From Monosiga brevicollis MX1 (Eukaryota > Opisthokonta > Choanoflagellata > Craspedida > Salpingoecidae), in NCBI RefSeq assembly GCF_000002865.3, contig NW_001865063.1:507483-571482 (forward strand): a DNA stretch of 64,000 nucleotides, given 5' to 3'. Shown one piece after another: positions 1 to 10,939 of the stretch (position 1 is the first letter of the stretch; each line of letters starts with the position of its first letter). The notes beneath the pieces are model-generated. The model searched no databases and was not told the DNA's origin. It saw only the letters and a program-made list of their open reading frames with translations. Made by a program: the position numbers and the translations under genes.

Positions 1-2481
1 GGCGCGGCTCAAGGACCCGCAGCTCGCTCAGGCAAGCGCCGCCATCGTCGGCATCGACGTCGAGGTCGAGGTCGGCATCGTGCTCCAGGCTATGTCACAC
101 CTCCGGCATCTCCCTCTGCCTCAAGTGCCGTTGAATCGGCGACCACAGAGCAGAGGCCCCAATTCGACACACTGCCTGTGCCAACACGCCGGGTTGCTAA
201 CAGTGTGGCTGGTACCAGTAGCGGTACACCGCGTGCCTCAAGCAGCCCGCAAAAAGGGAGCGCTCCTCACCGTGGTGCTGCCACTGCAAAGAACCCCTCG
301 TCAGTAGGGGCTTCGACGGAGGCATCTTCCCCGGCAGATATCAACCCAGCCGCTGTGCGCGAAGCAGCTGCGCGAGCTGCACGGCCCCATACTCTGCGGC
401 AATATCGTCCCGGCCACACTCCGCAGACCATATATCTCTATGGAAATTTTCCACGCGATCAAACGCGCCGTCGCGTGCACCTCAACGAGCGCTTTTTTTC
501 TGGAGGCAACTGCCCCGCCAACCGGCGCCCGCTACCCGAGCGCACACAGGCCCTGGAGCACCGCCTGGAACTTGCGCGGCGTCATGGCTTGGACCTGCGT
601 CTGGCTCTGTTGGATCTGGGTGCGCTTATCGGGCCTGTTCTTTCCGACCGTGCTTGGGATTTTGCTCACAGCCGCTGACATGCGAATCGTAGATTGGATT
701 CAGGGCAAGCGGGTGCTTGATGTCGGGTGCAATACCGGCCAGCTTGCCATACAGCTGGCACAATACATGCGACCCGCCTCGGTGCGAGGTCTGGACATTG
801 ATCCCGTACTTATTTCACAGGCTCGCCACAACCTTGAGGTTTGATTTCGAGCGTGCTCAATGCCTTGTGCTGCAATACCCCAACCCTGCCTCAGCTCGGG
901 TTCACAAATGTGTGGCTATGTGCGTTGTGCGTCAATAGGTCGAGGCCTCACGCTTCTATGGCTACTTTCCCAAAAGTTTGGCCCTACAACGGGGCGCCCT
1001 CGAGCCTACACCCCGCCGCAGCGACCATGTTGCTGCGGGATTCCAAGAGCGCGACTGCGCCACGCTGCTGCAGACAAAGCAGGAGCTCGATCGACTTAAA
1101 CGTTTTTATGACGGTCCGTGTACACATGGGGTTCATTTTCCACCTCTTGTTGCGGACGCTTACTCTTGTACGAGGCCCTCTTGGATCAGGGTCATCCTAA
1201 ACCTTTGTAAACGCGCGCGTGTGTTCACATCCACAGAGATTGAATCGCTGGGTGGGACCAGCCGTCGCTTCTTTGGGCCGCCATCGCCCAAGCGAGCGGC
1301 CACTGCTAGCAACACACCGGCCCACAGCCCGCCCAGCGGGTCTCGTGGGGGACCTGCGGGCCCATCTCGACATGAGCTTGCAGAGCAGGCGCGTCAACGT
1401 AAGTTTTTTTTTTTTTTTTACTTTGGTCGATTCGTGGGGCGAGAATAACAAGTTGCTCGGTTGGGGGCGCAGTCGCACGCTCACATTACCGTGGCGGTGG
1501 CATGGCAGTGACAGAAGCCGCGGAGAAGCAGCAGCTGCAGGCAGCGGTGGTCCAGAATGACCAAAGCTTTCCCCGGAATGTTGTCTTTGAGGCGGGCGAT
1601 ATTCTCGAAGCGGCGGCCACGGCAGCGCCTCGCTTTCATACAATCCTGTGGTATGTGCGCATGTCGAGATCCTGGGCATGAGGCGCCGGCGATCAACTCA
1701 TGCGGATGGTGCTGCGGGGCATGCGTGTAGTCTGGACGTGCCCAAGTTTGTACACTTGACGCATGGCGACGAGGGGCTGCGGCTGCTGTTTGCGGTACAG
1801 GTGGAGCTGTTGCTGCCTGGCGGGATATTGGTGGTACAGTATCAGGTGGGTCAAGCCCTCCTCACCTGCCGCACGACCGAGGGTGCTTGGGACTGGGGCG
1901 AGCCGAGCTGACTTTTGTTTGTACGCGTTGCATGGCTGGACTGCTGTGGATAGGGGTGGCCATCGTACACGCGGGATCGGAACCGCACGGCTCTGTACAA
2001 TTACTTTATGGGCCGGATCACGCTGCAGCCGGCCGCCTTTGCTGGGTAGGGCTTATTGAGTCGGCGATGCTGTCCAACAACGGCACAGCTCATGCCGCGG
2101 TGGTGTGCTGGTTTATTGGGCTCTCGTCGAGTAGATGGCTGAACGAGTGCCATGGTTTAGAGCTGGTGGATGAGCACGTGGTGATTCAGGGACGAGGTAT
2201 GTCGCGTGGGAGCCTGATTGATTCATTTCGCGAGGCACCGCGCATTTGTCACATGCACTCTTGCACTTTTGTGGTGGGTTGATGTCTGGTGGTGTTCATC
2301 AGGACACGCGCGGGCCTGGCAAGTCTTCCGGAAACCACAGCCAGCTGCTGCCACGGCCCCTCCAGAAAGTGGCTTGTCCTCGAGCCCAACATTGTCTCCC
2401 CAACCTGACGTGCCTTTACCGCCCGGCATGGCTGTGGGGCTCGGCGCTGCGCGCCCCAGCAAGCGACCCCATAGCCCTTGA
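1..2481 (+). CDS. MEPCE: MEPCE/BCDIN3-type 7SK snRNA 5'-cap methyltransferase, 5' end outside window
   Basis: This looks like the Bin3 family enzyme that puts a methyl group on the gamma-phosphate of 7SK (or U6) snRNA in the nucleus. The frame is open from base 1 and starts with an Arg/His-rich stretch like that ahead of the human catalytic domain. The SAM-binding motif I, RVLDVGCNTG, lies near 709-738, followed by GLDID near 789-803. Further on, a block HTILCLDVPKFVHL is joined across an intron at 1651-1730 and followed by GDEGL and LLLPGGILVVQYQ (to 1845), the order seen in MEPCE. Introns I can place are 620-671, 839-938 and 1651-1730; others begin at 1399 (GTAAGT) and 1846. A block at about 1969-2048 (ALYNYF..ITLQP) matches the family's next helix. 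The last exon probably ends at the stop 2479-2481 with a Pro/Ser-rich tail. C-terminal exon borders are uncertain; the family call is firm. Confidence 0.85.
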
Positions 2482-2801
2482 CCGGTCAGCCCGAATGCTT
2501 GGCCTCCCTATTCTTATGATTCTCTCGACTCGACTCTTGACACCCGACCCGATGCTTGCAATCTTATTCGATTTCCAATGTTATTATGATCGAGTGAGGG
2601 CGTTGAATGAGCCAGAGCCTGAGAAGCGATAGAGACTGACACGAGAGAGAGCAGAGAGAGAGAGGAGAGAAGGAGCGTGTGTGCTGAGAGAGAGCGAAAC
2701 GAGCGAAAGAGAGAGAGAACCAAAAAACAGGATATGAAGGATATTTTTGTCAGACAAATGCAGCAACTCCCCCACGTGTCGCTCTCTCTCTCTTTCTGAC
2801 A

Positions 2802-2846
<45 letters not shown>

Positions 2847-3095
2847 CTCTCTCTCTGTGTCGGCGCGCGCGTGTGTGTGAGAGAGCATTTCCCTGGTCTG
2901 TGGAGGCATCGTGGCCGGCTGGCTGGTGATTTTGGCAGTTGCCTTGTGTTGTTGGCGCGGGTTGGATAGAGGCTGCTGGTGGACGTACGAGGCCAGACAT
3001 CCGTGACACTTGCGTTCGCGTGGGCGTTGGTATCTCTATTGAGACGCTCGTACTCTAGTATTTTTTTTTTGAGGCACATCCAGCAAACCAGAGTC
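2482..3095. repeat. Intergenic spacer with GA, CA and CT microsatellites
   Basis: No gene is seen between the two neighbours. The spacer holds a GA-rich tract at about 2643-2720, a pure CA run at 2803-2843 and short CT and GT runs up to 2885. Open frames here are low-complexity artefacts (Cys-Val or Ser-Leu runs). The promoter of the downstream PA2G4 gene must lie in its right part; a T-run at 3061-3070 precedes the start codon. Confidence 0.8.
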
Positions 3096-5315
3096 ATGGA
3101 AGTGGTTGCGGCTGATAATGAGGCGCCGCGCGCCGTGTATGGTGTCGAGCGCGAGACGCTCAATGAGGTTGGTTCTTTGTTGCGGCATCTCCCAAGTCCC
3201 TGGTCGCGGCTCTGCGCCTGGTCTTCCCCCCCAGCCAACCGCTGGCTGGGGTTTGTGGCATCAGCTCGCGCTCAATGTGGTCTGCTCTGCACAGGACGTC
3301 TTGAGCAAGTACCGGGCTGCGGCACGTATCTGCAATGAGACTTTGCAACAGTTGCTGCCCATGTGCGTCCCTGGTGCTGATATCAGTGAGCTGTCCAAGG
3401 CAACCGACGAGAATCTGGAGCGCCTGATTGCCGAGGTATGGCAAGAGTTTTGCGTTGTTGTCTTGCTTGGTTCCTCCTCGTCGCCGTCCCTGCCTCACCT
3501 CTATCTCTGTTTTTCCGCCTGTCTCCAGCTCCCAGCCTCTGAGGGCGAGGACGGCGAGACAATGGAAAAGGGCATTGCCCTTCCCACTTGCATGGCTGTC
3601 AATGAAATTGCCGGCTTTCACGTCCAGCATGCCCCTGGCGTGCTCCTTGCGGCCGGTGATGTGGTCAAGATGTGCGTCACAGCCTTCAAAAGTCCACACC
3701 CACGTCTTGCCATCCACCTCCCGCACCCGAATGCGCAAAAGTGCGCCAAGCTCACTTGTTGTCTCGTGCTTGTGTTCGGGTGTAAATTTGGGCGCTTCCT
3801 TGCAGCAACTTTGGTGTGCATGTGGATGGTTACATTGCCCAGATTGGTCACACCCACATTTGTGGTGCGTACACGTCTTCCAGGCGTCGTGACGCTGGGC
3901 TTAAACAAGCATAGCTATTGTTGAATGACGATTTTCCACCCGCCTCTTGCCGTGCCCGTTTGCAGGCTTGGGTGATCAGCCCATGCGGGGCCGCCGCGCC
4001 GACGTGGTGTGCGCCGCCTATGCTGCCTCGCAGCTTGTTCATCGTATGCTCCGCCCTGGCGTCAAGGTCTGTTGCTTGCTTTTTGTTGCTGAATTTCTTG
4101 GCTCGTTTTGATTCTGTCCCTGTGAATATGGCCAAGCGCCCCACATTTTTCCGACAGGCCGCTCACGTGCATTCTCCACCCCTGCACAGAGCCAGCAACT
4201 GACGCAGGCTGTTCACGAGCTTTGCCGTGATTTTGGCTGCCATGCCACGGAGGAGACATTCAGCTGCTCCATTCAGCGCTTTGTGCACGAAGGCAACAAG
4301 GTCTTCTTGAATCGTCTTCAGGTCGAGGATGCCCCTGATGGCTTTGAGATTGAGGCAGATGACGTGTTCACCATCGACATTATGGTCAGCAACCATTCCC
4401 CCAAGCTCCGTAGCGGTGATATCAAGCCCACAGGTGCGTGCACCCATCCCCTTGTTCACTGGCTGCCAGGATCTGGTCTCAAGACCGTTGCGTTTTCCCA
4501 ATTTTTATTTTTTTCCGATCTTGCGGTGAACACCTGCCTGCCTGCCTGCCTGCTTTCTCCATGCTCTTTCCACTCACGCCCGTGCATGGTGGTCTTCTCC
4601 CTTGGGTCGTGTGCAGTGCTTATCCGCAACTTGGCCGTGGAATATCAACTCAAGTCACGCATTGCACGCCACACCTATGCCGAGATTGCCCGTCGCTTCC
4701 CCACCATGTGGTTTGCCGCCAACCGCCTCGAGACGGAGGGTGCGCCTCTGGGTATCAAGGTAAGCTCTTCCTATTTTTGGTTTTCTTTGGTTTGTAGTTT
4801 TGGCGCATTGTGATTGCCCAGAATCTCGTATCTGATGGCAAGTCTGGTTTATGCGCTGCCACAGGAATGTGTTGAACACAACTTGCTGGTGCCGTACTCG
4901 GTGCGTACCAGCAAGCCTGGCACGCAGGTCGCACAGTTTCGATTCACGGCCGTTGTGACTCCCGAGCACACTCTTCGATTGACGTCCCACCCCCCACCCT
5001 TTGTCCAATCGACTTTTGGGTATGTTGTGCAAGCCCCAGCCGGAAAACAGTTGTCGGCCCGTCCACCTGCTCCTGCTTTCTGCATGTTCTCTGTCGTGTG
5101 GATATGACGCCTTCAACTCACGTGGCATGATTGGTGTGGGGGTTAGTGTGCGTAATGAGGAGCAGTTCCAATTGCTCTCCAAGGTGGAGCCGGATGAGGG
5201 CGTGCAGGTGGCGTTGCCCGTCAACTCTGCGGGTTACAAGCCCGTGGATGTGGATGCGTTGGTGCTGGGCGAGTCTGAGGATTCCAGTGATGTCAAGATG
5301 CACGATCGCGTGTAA
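3096..5315 (+). CDS. PA2G4: PA2G4/EBP1, methionine-aminopeptidase-fold ribosome and growth regulator
   Basis: Nine exons give a 408-residue protein: 3096-3167, 3295-3435, 3529-3671, 3806-3864, 3966-4066, 4190-4433, 4617-4759, 4865-5019 and 5147-5315; they sum to an exact multiple of three. PA2G4 is an inactive M24 (pita-bread) peptidase relative that binds ribosomes and RNA. Family signatures in order are DVLSKYRAAARI, EKGIALPT, VVKINFGVHVDGYIAQIGHTH, KLRSGDIKPT, FAANRLETEGAPLGIK and VAQFRFTAVV. Most metal-ligand positions of true aminopeptidases are not kept, as in other PA2G4 proteins. The human protein ends in a Lys-rich nucleolar and RNA-binding tail; here the C-terminus is acidic (ESEDSSDVKMHDRV) with no basic run. 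The last intron, 5020-5146, was chosen because its AG keeps frame and restores the family helix VRNEEQFQLLSKV; an earlier AG at 5050 would give only a 31-base intron. Confidence 0.92.
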
Positions 5316-5889
5316 GGAGCCAATGTATCTGTCGCTGAGCGTCGCGATGTGCGTCGGTTGTGTTCTCGGCTGCCGTGGCTGCAGCTTGACTTGACACGGT
5401 GTTTCCATGCCCCTCGGCCTCGTTGATCGATGTCCCTTGCCTTTTGATCTTTTTGTTTTGCGTTTTGTGATTGTTCGCTTCAGGGGCTAGGGGGGCGATG
5501 TATTCTTCTTCTTTCTTTTGTGGCTTGTCCATTTGCTGGTTGGGTGATCTGAATCGAGTAGTGCTGCAACTGCAGGCATGAAAACTTGCGTTTGAGATTC
5601 TCAAGGTCCCGACAACTGTGCTCGACGTCCGATGGACGAGCGATATCAATAGTCAGAGGAGGCCAGTTCATGTATAAAGTTCATTTCAAAGGAGGAGAGA
5701 TCCCCTTGGAGGGGACTCAGGGCAAAAGCGACAAAGGCAGCTGGAGGTCGAGAGGGTCAAAAGTCTGGTGTGTATGTATGTGTGTGTGTGTGTGTGTTTG
5801 TTTGCAGAAAGCCGAGGCAAGCACGCATGGCTCAGCAGAATGCGCAAAGGCGCAACGCAAAGAGGTGGCGGGCAAACTGGACGTTTGCT
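5316..5889. other. Convergent spacer between PA2G4 and cytochrome c
   Basis: This is the shared 3' region of two convergent genes. It contains a GT run at about 5768-5800. No coding potential is recognised; the open frames on both strands lack family similarity and sensible splice context. Confidence 0.7.
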
Positions 5890-6634
5890 TTAAAGGCCAA
5901 AAGCTTCGCGGTGACCGTCGGCACAGGCTGTGGCTTTTTCCAAAAAGGCAATCAAGTCTATTCCCCAAAAGAGGTCATCGTGAGGGATTGGATGACATCA
6001 AGCAGGCGAAATGAAGTCGAGGGAGGGCTCTCGAAGCCTTGAAGCTTTCCCAAGAGGGCCTTGGTAAGCGTTCAAAGTTTTCGGGGAGGGCAGCGGCAGA
6101 CCCACCTTGGCGCTGGCCTGCATCCTTGAGGCCAGGGTAATTCATCTTCGTGCCGGGAATGTACTTGCGAGGATCAATCAAGTACGTGTCCAGCGTGGCC
6201 CGGGTCCAGGTGATGCCTAAGCATCAATGTTTTGTGCCCAAACAGGCCGGTCAGCAGTGAGATTTTGCCAGGCGGCAGTCGGTATGTTGCGGGCACCACC
6301 ACCGGGCACTAAACTTGAGGGTTTAGTGGCGAGGCACGAGGGCACGAGGACCCACCTTTTGAGCGATTGGCATCGGTGTAGGGATAATTGGGCGCTTGAC
6401 CAGTTTGACGGCCAAACAACCCCGCCAGATTGGGGCCCGACTTGTGCGGCGCTTGCTATCATTTGTAGTCGGCACCACGCGCCCATGGTCAATCACACAA
6501 GGCACCGGCACTGGCATTGGCTCGCAGACGAGGCAGGATCAACAACAACAACATACGGGATGTGTGGCATGGCACATGGCGCATTTCTGAATAAACAGCT
6601 TCTTGCCCCTCCGCAGGGCCTCGACATCAGCCAT
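5890..6634 (-). CDS. CYCS: Cytochrome c, mitochondrial electron carrier
   Basis: Four small exons on the minus strand, 6557-6634, 6356-6455, 6106-6216 and 5890-5957, total 357 bases (118 residues). Cytochrome c shuttles electrons from complex III to complex IV in the intermembrane space. The haem-binding motif is CAMCH in exon 1, preceded by GKKLFIQK. Exon 2 carries [19 protein letters not shown] and YTDANRSK; exon 3 carries GITWT and RKYIPGTKM with the haem-ligand Met; exon 4 carries [10 protein letters not shown]. The C-terminus extends about a dozen residues past the usual end. All introns are GT-AG and short (about 100-150 bases). The start ATG at 6632-6634 gives the expected short N-terminus with no cleaved presequence. 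The gene runs away from the CAP-domain gene, so the two share an upstream region. Confidence 0.95.
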
Positions 6635-6778
6635 GCTTGCGTTGTACGTTCCACACTGTACACCCTGTCTTGTGACCTCAACAACAGGCTCTCCCAGCAG
6701 CCTCTTCAGCTCCTGCCGTTACCCGTTGCCGTTGCCCGTTGCCGTTGCCGTCAGCGAGCTCCGTCCGAGCAGCGCGCT

Positions 6779-6814
<36 letters not shown>

Positions 6815-6927
6815 CTCTGCAACATATGAAATGTCAGATGTTTTATGGGAGAGTATACATTAAAGGGGACTGTTAAGAATTGATCTTTCGAGACCTATTG
6901 CTTGCATGAATGCATACCGGGTTGCAA

Positions 6928-6993
<66 letters not shown>

Positions 6994-7512
6994 GCAGGGC
7001 GAAATGATTTTTTTCTTTTTCTCCCCAAATCCAGGTGAGTGAAAATGCCGTGTGTGTGACCGGGCATTGGTCCTGACGGAGCTGCCCTTTGGGGCGTTGG
7101 TTGCCTGGGAACTGGGAGGGCAAGCGGACGCCCTTGGGCAGTGCTGGCGTCCGGGGCTTGCGTTTGCGTGTGTTTGATGACGGTGCGAGTTGTGTGTGTC
7201 TTGTCCGCCCTGCATGCTCACGAGCCTTGCTGTTGGTCATGGTCATTGGGATCCCCGTTTGGGGTACTTGCAGAAGTTGCTAAGCCCAACGGACACGCAT
7301 TCTGACGCGTCGTGCTGATGGGGTGTGCCTTGACGTTTCTGCCACCGCGCCACCATTGACGGCACACACAATTTGGGCGTATTTTCTCTTTCCCTACGCC
7401 TCAGTGCCGACGCCAACCTATTCACTGGCTTAACGTTTTGCTTCCCTTGCATCTTCTTCATTAAACCCATCGAGGTCGGAACGGTCAAAGCACGAGGGTC
7501 GACACAATCGCC
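6635..7512. repeat. Divergent upstream region with two long GT microsatellites
   Basis: This spacer separates the divergent cytochrome c and CAP-domain genes, so both promoters should lie here. Pure GT runs occupy 6782-6813 and 6934-6992. A minus-strand open frame at about 7030-7246 has Arg/Lys-rich residues but no recognised family and runs into the GT tract, so I do not call it as a gene. Confidence 0.7.
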
Positions 7513-10500
7513 ATGGCCCCGCCGCTCGCATATCGACGACGTGGGGCATTGCTCGCCAATCGTTGCCATCTTGCGTTTGTGAATCTTCTTCTCGTTCTTA
7601 TTGCCTTGACCGGAACCAATGTCGGTGCAACCCGAAAACAACTGGGCAGTGCCCCAACTTGGGCCGAGCTCGGCAGTGCCACCAACCCCGGGCAAACGGA
7701 CGGGTCGGCTACATCTCGGAACCGCCGCGCCATCTCGGCGTTTGACCGCCACAACCGTGCCGCAGCCCTCGGCTTGTATCAGCGCTGGTTGGGGTTTGAC
7801 AGCCTGCTCCTGGACGACGACCGCCAAATCGGCGAGTCCTGGCTGAACGGTAACGTCGCCACTTGTGCGCCGGGCGGCCTCTCCAGCCACCACCAGCGCC
7901 TGGTCCTCTCGCACATTAACCTGTACCGAACTTGGGCCGGGCTTGCTTCCGTGACCCTCAACCTGGACAAATCTCGTGACTGCCAAGCGGCTGCGCTCGT
8001 CGTGTCAGCTACCCGCAAAGCTGTCCACGAATTGGATTCAGATGCCCCTTGCTATTCCAATCGCGCGGCCCTGGCTGCTCGCTACAGCAATCTGGCGCTC
8101 AACGTGTACGGCACGCGCGCAGTCGACGCCTACATGGTACGTGCCAGCTCCTCCCTGATTGTTGCCTCATCATCAACGTGGCTGCGCCTTGAGGGTTCAC
8201 CCAGACAGGCCACGTGCCCTGACTCGACACGTTTGTGCTTGTTCTGCTGGCATAGGACAATTTTGGAGAGGGCCACGAGCGCGTTGGTCACCGCCGCTGG
8301 CTTCTTTATCCCAACTTGGTCGAGGTGGGGCTCGGAGACATTGCCCCACCCGCCAGCCAACCCCTCGTGGCGGCAGCCAACAGCCTGTGGGTCCTTGACG
8401 ACTTTGCTACAACGGTTGCGCCCAGCGTGGTGACCTGGCCGCCAGAGGGTTATGTGCCCTTTACCTTTCTTCCCAGCTCTGGGCGCTTTTCCGTCTCCAT
8501 CACCGATGCGACCTTTGTCTTTGCGGAAATCACCGTCACCCTGAACGGCGCCCCACTCAAGGTGGTTGATTGGCGACATGACGACTTTTACGGCGATTCA
8601 GCCACCACCTTCCGCGTCAAACGCCTGCCCAAGCTGGCGGCAGGCGACGACGACGTGACCATCACCGTGCACATTGCCAATATTCTTATGCGTTCGAGCT
8701 TGTTCAGCTTGGCCTACAATTTTACTCTTTTCGATCCCACCGGCATCGTCGACCAACTGCCTGCAGGTGCGCTCGGCTCTAAGGTGCTGGACACAAGCCC
8801 CCCCGGGCTGCTATACGTTGGTGTCTCATTTTGATGTTGTTATCTGCCCTTGCTGCTCGTCGTTGGTTCATCTTGTTAGAATGTGACGAGCTCATGGTGC
8901 AAGCCATCCACGAGGGTACGAGCATTGCCGGAGCTTATGTGCGAGCCGGCACGACCGCTCAGCGCTCGTCATGGGTCCGTCGAGACGGCAACATGCATCT
9001 TTTCTATCATGGCAATGCCTGGGTCTTCTCGCCCGACGGCTACACCCGTACGTTGACATCTATTGAAAAATAAAATGTCCTAAAAAAGAAAAGGAAATAG
9101 GCGGGCATGGGCAGGTCGTGAAAGTCGCTTGCGCCCTAGGTCGACACGCATCTCACGCCGCGCCGGCCTTGTATGCGGACTATCAATGTTATCGTAGGTT
9201 CGGTGATTGTAAGCATTCCCAGCCTGGCCTTCCACCCTCATCTTATTTCCGAGGCAGACGCCATGGCCGTGCGCCTGGTAAACTTTAACGTCGCCTGTCA
9301 GGCCTCGTCAGACTGGGAGGCTACAGAAGAGCCGGCAACGGAAGAGCCCGACGATGTCCACACGAGCCCTGAGGACTCGTCGTCGACCACGGCAGCTACC
9401 GCAGGCCCCGATCCCTCGACCACTTTACCCCAGCGCCGAACAACGGCCACCACAGCCTCGACCACTGTGACGACGACGACGACCACGACGACGACCACCA
9501 CCACTACCATCACGGAGACTGACCACGACTTGACCTGTCAGCCTCAGGCCTGGGGCTACGCCAACGTTGCCTGTGGCCAGCAAGATAGCTCGGGTACCGC
9601 GCCACGCCGTTTACGAGTGGCGTTTCAGGCCAAGGCCGTGTTGGCCGAGCCAGAGCTGCCCAGCTTGCGCTTGTGCCTCGCCGCTTGCAACGCGACAACC
9701 GCCTGCGGCGGCGTTTTTGCTTGGCGGGCCTCGTCTCAAGCCCCGCTGCTGCGCTGTCAGCTGCTCGATGCAGCCCGCTTGGACGCGGATTTGGATGCGA
9801 ATACCCAGCTGCCCAAACTCATTGGAACAAGTTCCATCTCTGCCAGCTACCTGCCCTTGAGTTGGCTCATGGCGCCATCAACGACCGTCGAGGCATCAAC
9901 AAGCAGGCCGTCCACGACTGCCGTGCAGATGCCCCTGCCCTGTCACGCTCAAGATGGGTTTGAGCTGGTTGCCTGTGGGCCACAGCAATCCGACGTTGCG
10001 CCGCAGCGCGTGCGGAGTGGCTTTGTGGCTTCCCACATTCTGGACAAGCCGAGCGTGGTAGATGTCCGCGAGTGTTTGTCCCTGTGCAACGCCAGCAATG
10101 CTTGCGGCGGCGCGTTCATCTGGCAGACAGACGTGACGGCCCACGTGCGCTGCCATCTCTTGGCCCACGAGGGCCTGGACGGCGCAGACCTGGTTGCGAC
10201 TGGGAATCCATCACTGAGCTTCGTCCGCCAGGTGGATAGCCCACCCCTGGATGCACTGGCGTGTGCCGTTGCGGAGAATACCGAGGGTTATCAACTCGTG
10301 GCCTGTGGCACGCAGACCAGCTCATCCCCTGACACCTCTGTGCATTCGCGGGCACGCTTGCGCTCAGGGTTCAACGATGACGCCATTGAAGCCAAGTTGG
10401 AGGTCGCCGCCCGAGCCGATTGCTTGGCCGCCTGCCGCCTCTCAGCCACGTGTGCAGCCGTGTTTTTGTGGCAGGTCTCCCCGGCCAATCCCCTGTATCG

Positions 10501-10939
10501 CTGCCATCTCTTGACTGCGAGTGCGCAGGAGGTCGTTGGCACGTCTTCAAGCTCGGTTAGCCTTTTGCGAATCACGCACGACTTGCCGGCTTTTGCTACC
10601 GTCTTTGGGGATTTGACAAGTCGCTTTGAGCTAAGCGCTGTGGGGGTGCAGACATGGTCCCCGGGCACTGCCCCTGCTGCTTTGGCCAATGGCTTTCGCT
10701 TTCGCTCTGGCTTTGGCACCTGGGCCTCGGGTACCGTGTTGCGCGAGCGTGTGGTGTTGTCTGTCAGCGCTTGTTTGCTGGAATGTTTGGATGACGATGC
10801 CTGCGCGGCAGTCTTTATGTGGACGCCGACGGCTTCAGCTTCGACCTATTCCTGTCGCACGTTGGCGGATCGTGGTGCCAACCTCGACCTAGTTTCCACA
10901 GGCAACCTCGCGCTGAGCTGGCGCCGCACAGCCGCTTAA
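7513..10939 (+). CDS. Secreted CAP-domain protein with Thr-rich linker and four apple/PAN-like Cys modules
   Basis: Five exons, 7513-8136, 8256-8820, 8880-9047, 9140-9170 and 9223-10939, sum to 3105 bases (1034 residues). A basic N-terminus followed by a hydrophobic stretch (LLLVLIALTG) at about residues 25-35 suggests a signal peptide or anchor. The CAP (SCP/PR-1) core is near residues 130-240: LVLSHINLYRTWAGL, then across the first intron NFGEGHERVGHRRWLLYP, which holds the His-Glu type motif. A beta-rich extension follows. A linker of acidic and Thr-rich sequence including a run of about 13 Thr leads to four repeats, each starting near an L(V)ACG motif and containing CLAAC or CLSLC followed by CGGVFAW or CAAVFLW, then CHLL. 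These resemble PAN/apple folds, but that label is inference from Cys spacing. Likely extracellular; function unknown. Confidence 0.8.

Noticed and set aside
5020-5050. 31-base intron in PA2G4 ending at AAACAG
   Set aside because: It is too short and would insert a Leu/Ser/Cys-rich stretch absent from the family; the acceptor at 5146 restores the conserved helix.
7030-7246. Basic minus-strand frame upstream of cytochrome c as a ribosomal protein
   Set aside because: No ribosomal-protein signature, and the frame runs straight into a GT microsatellite.
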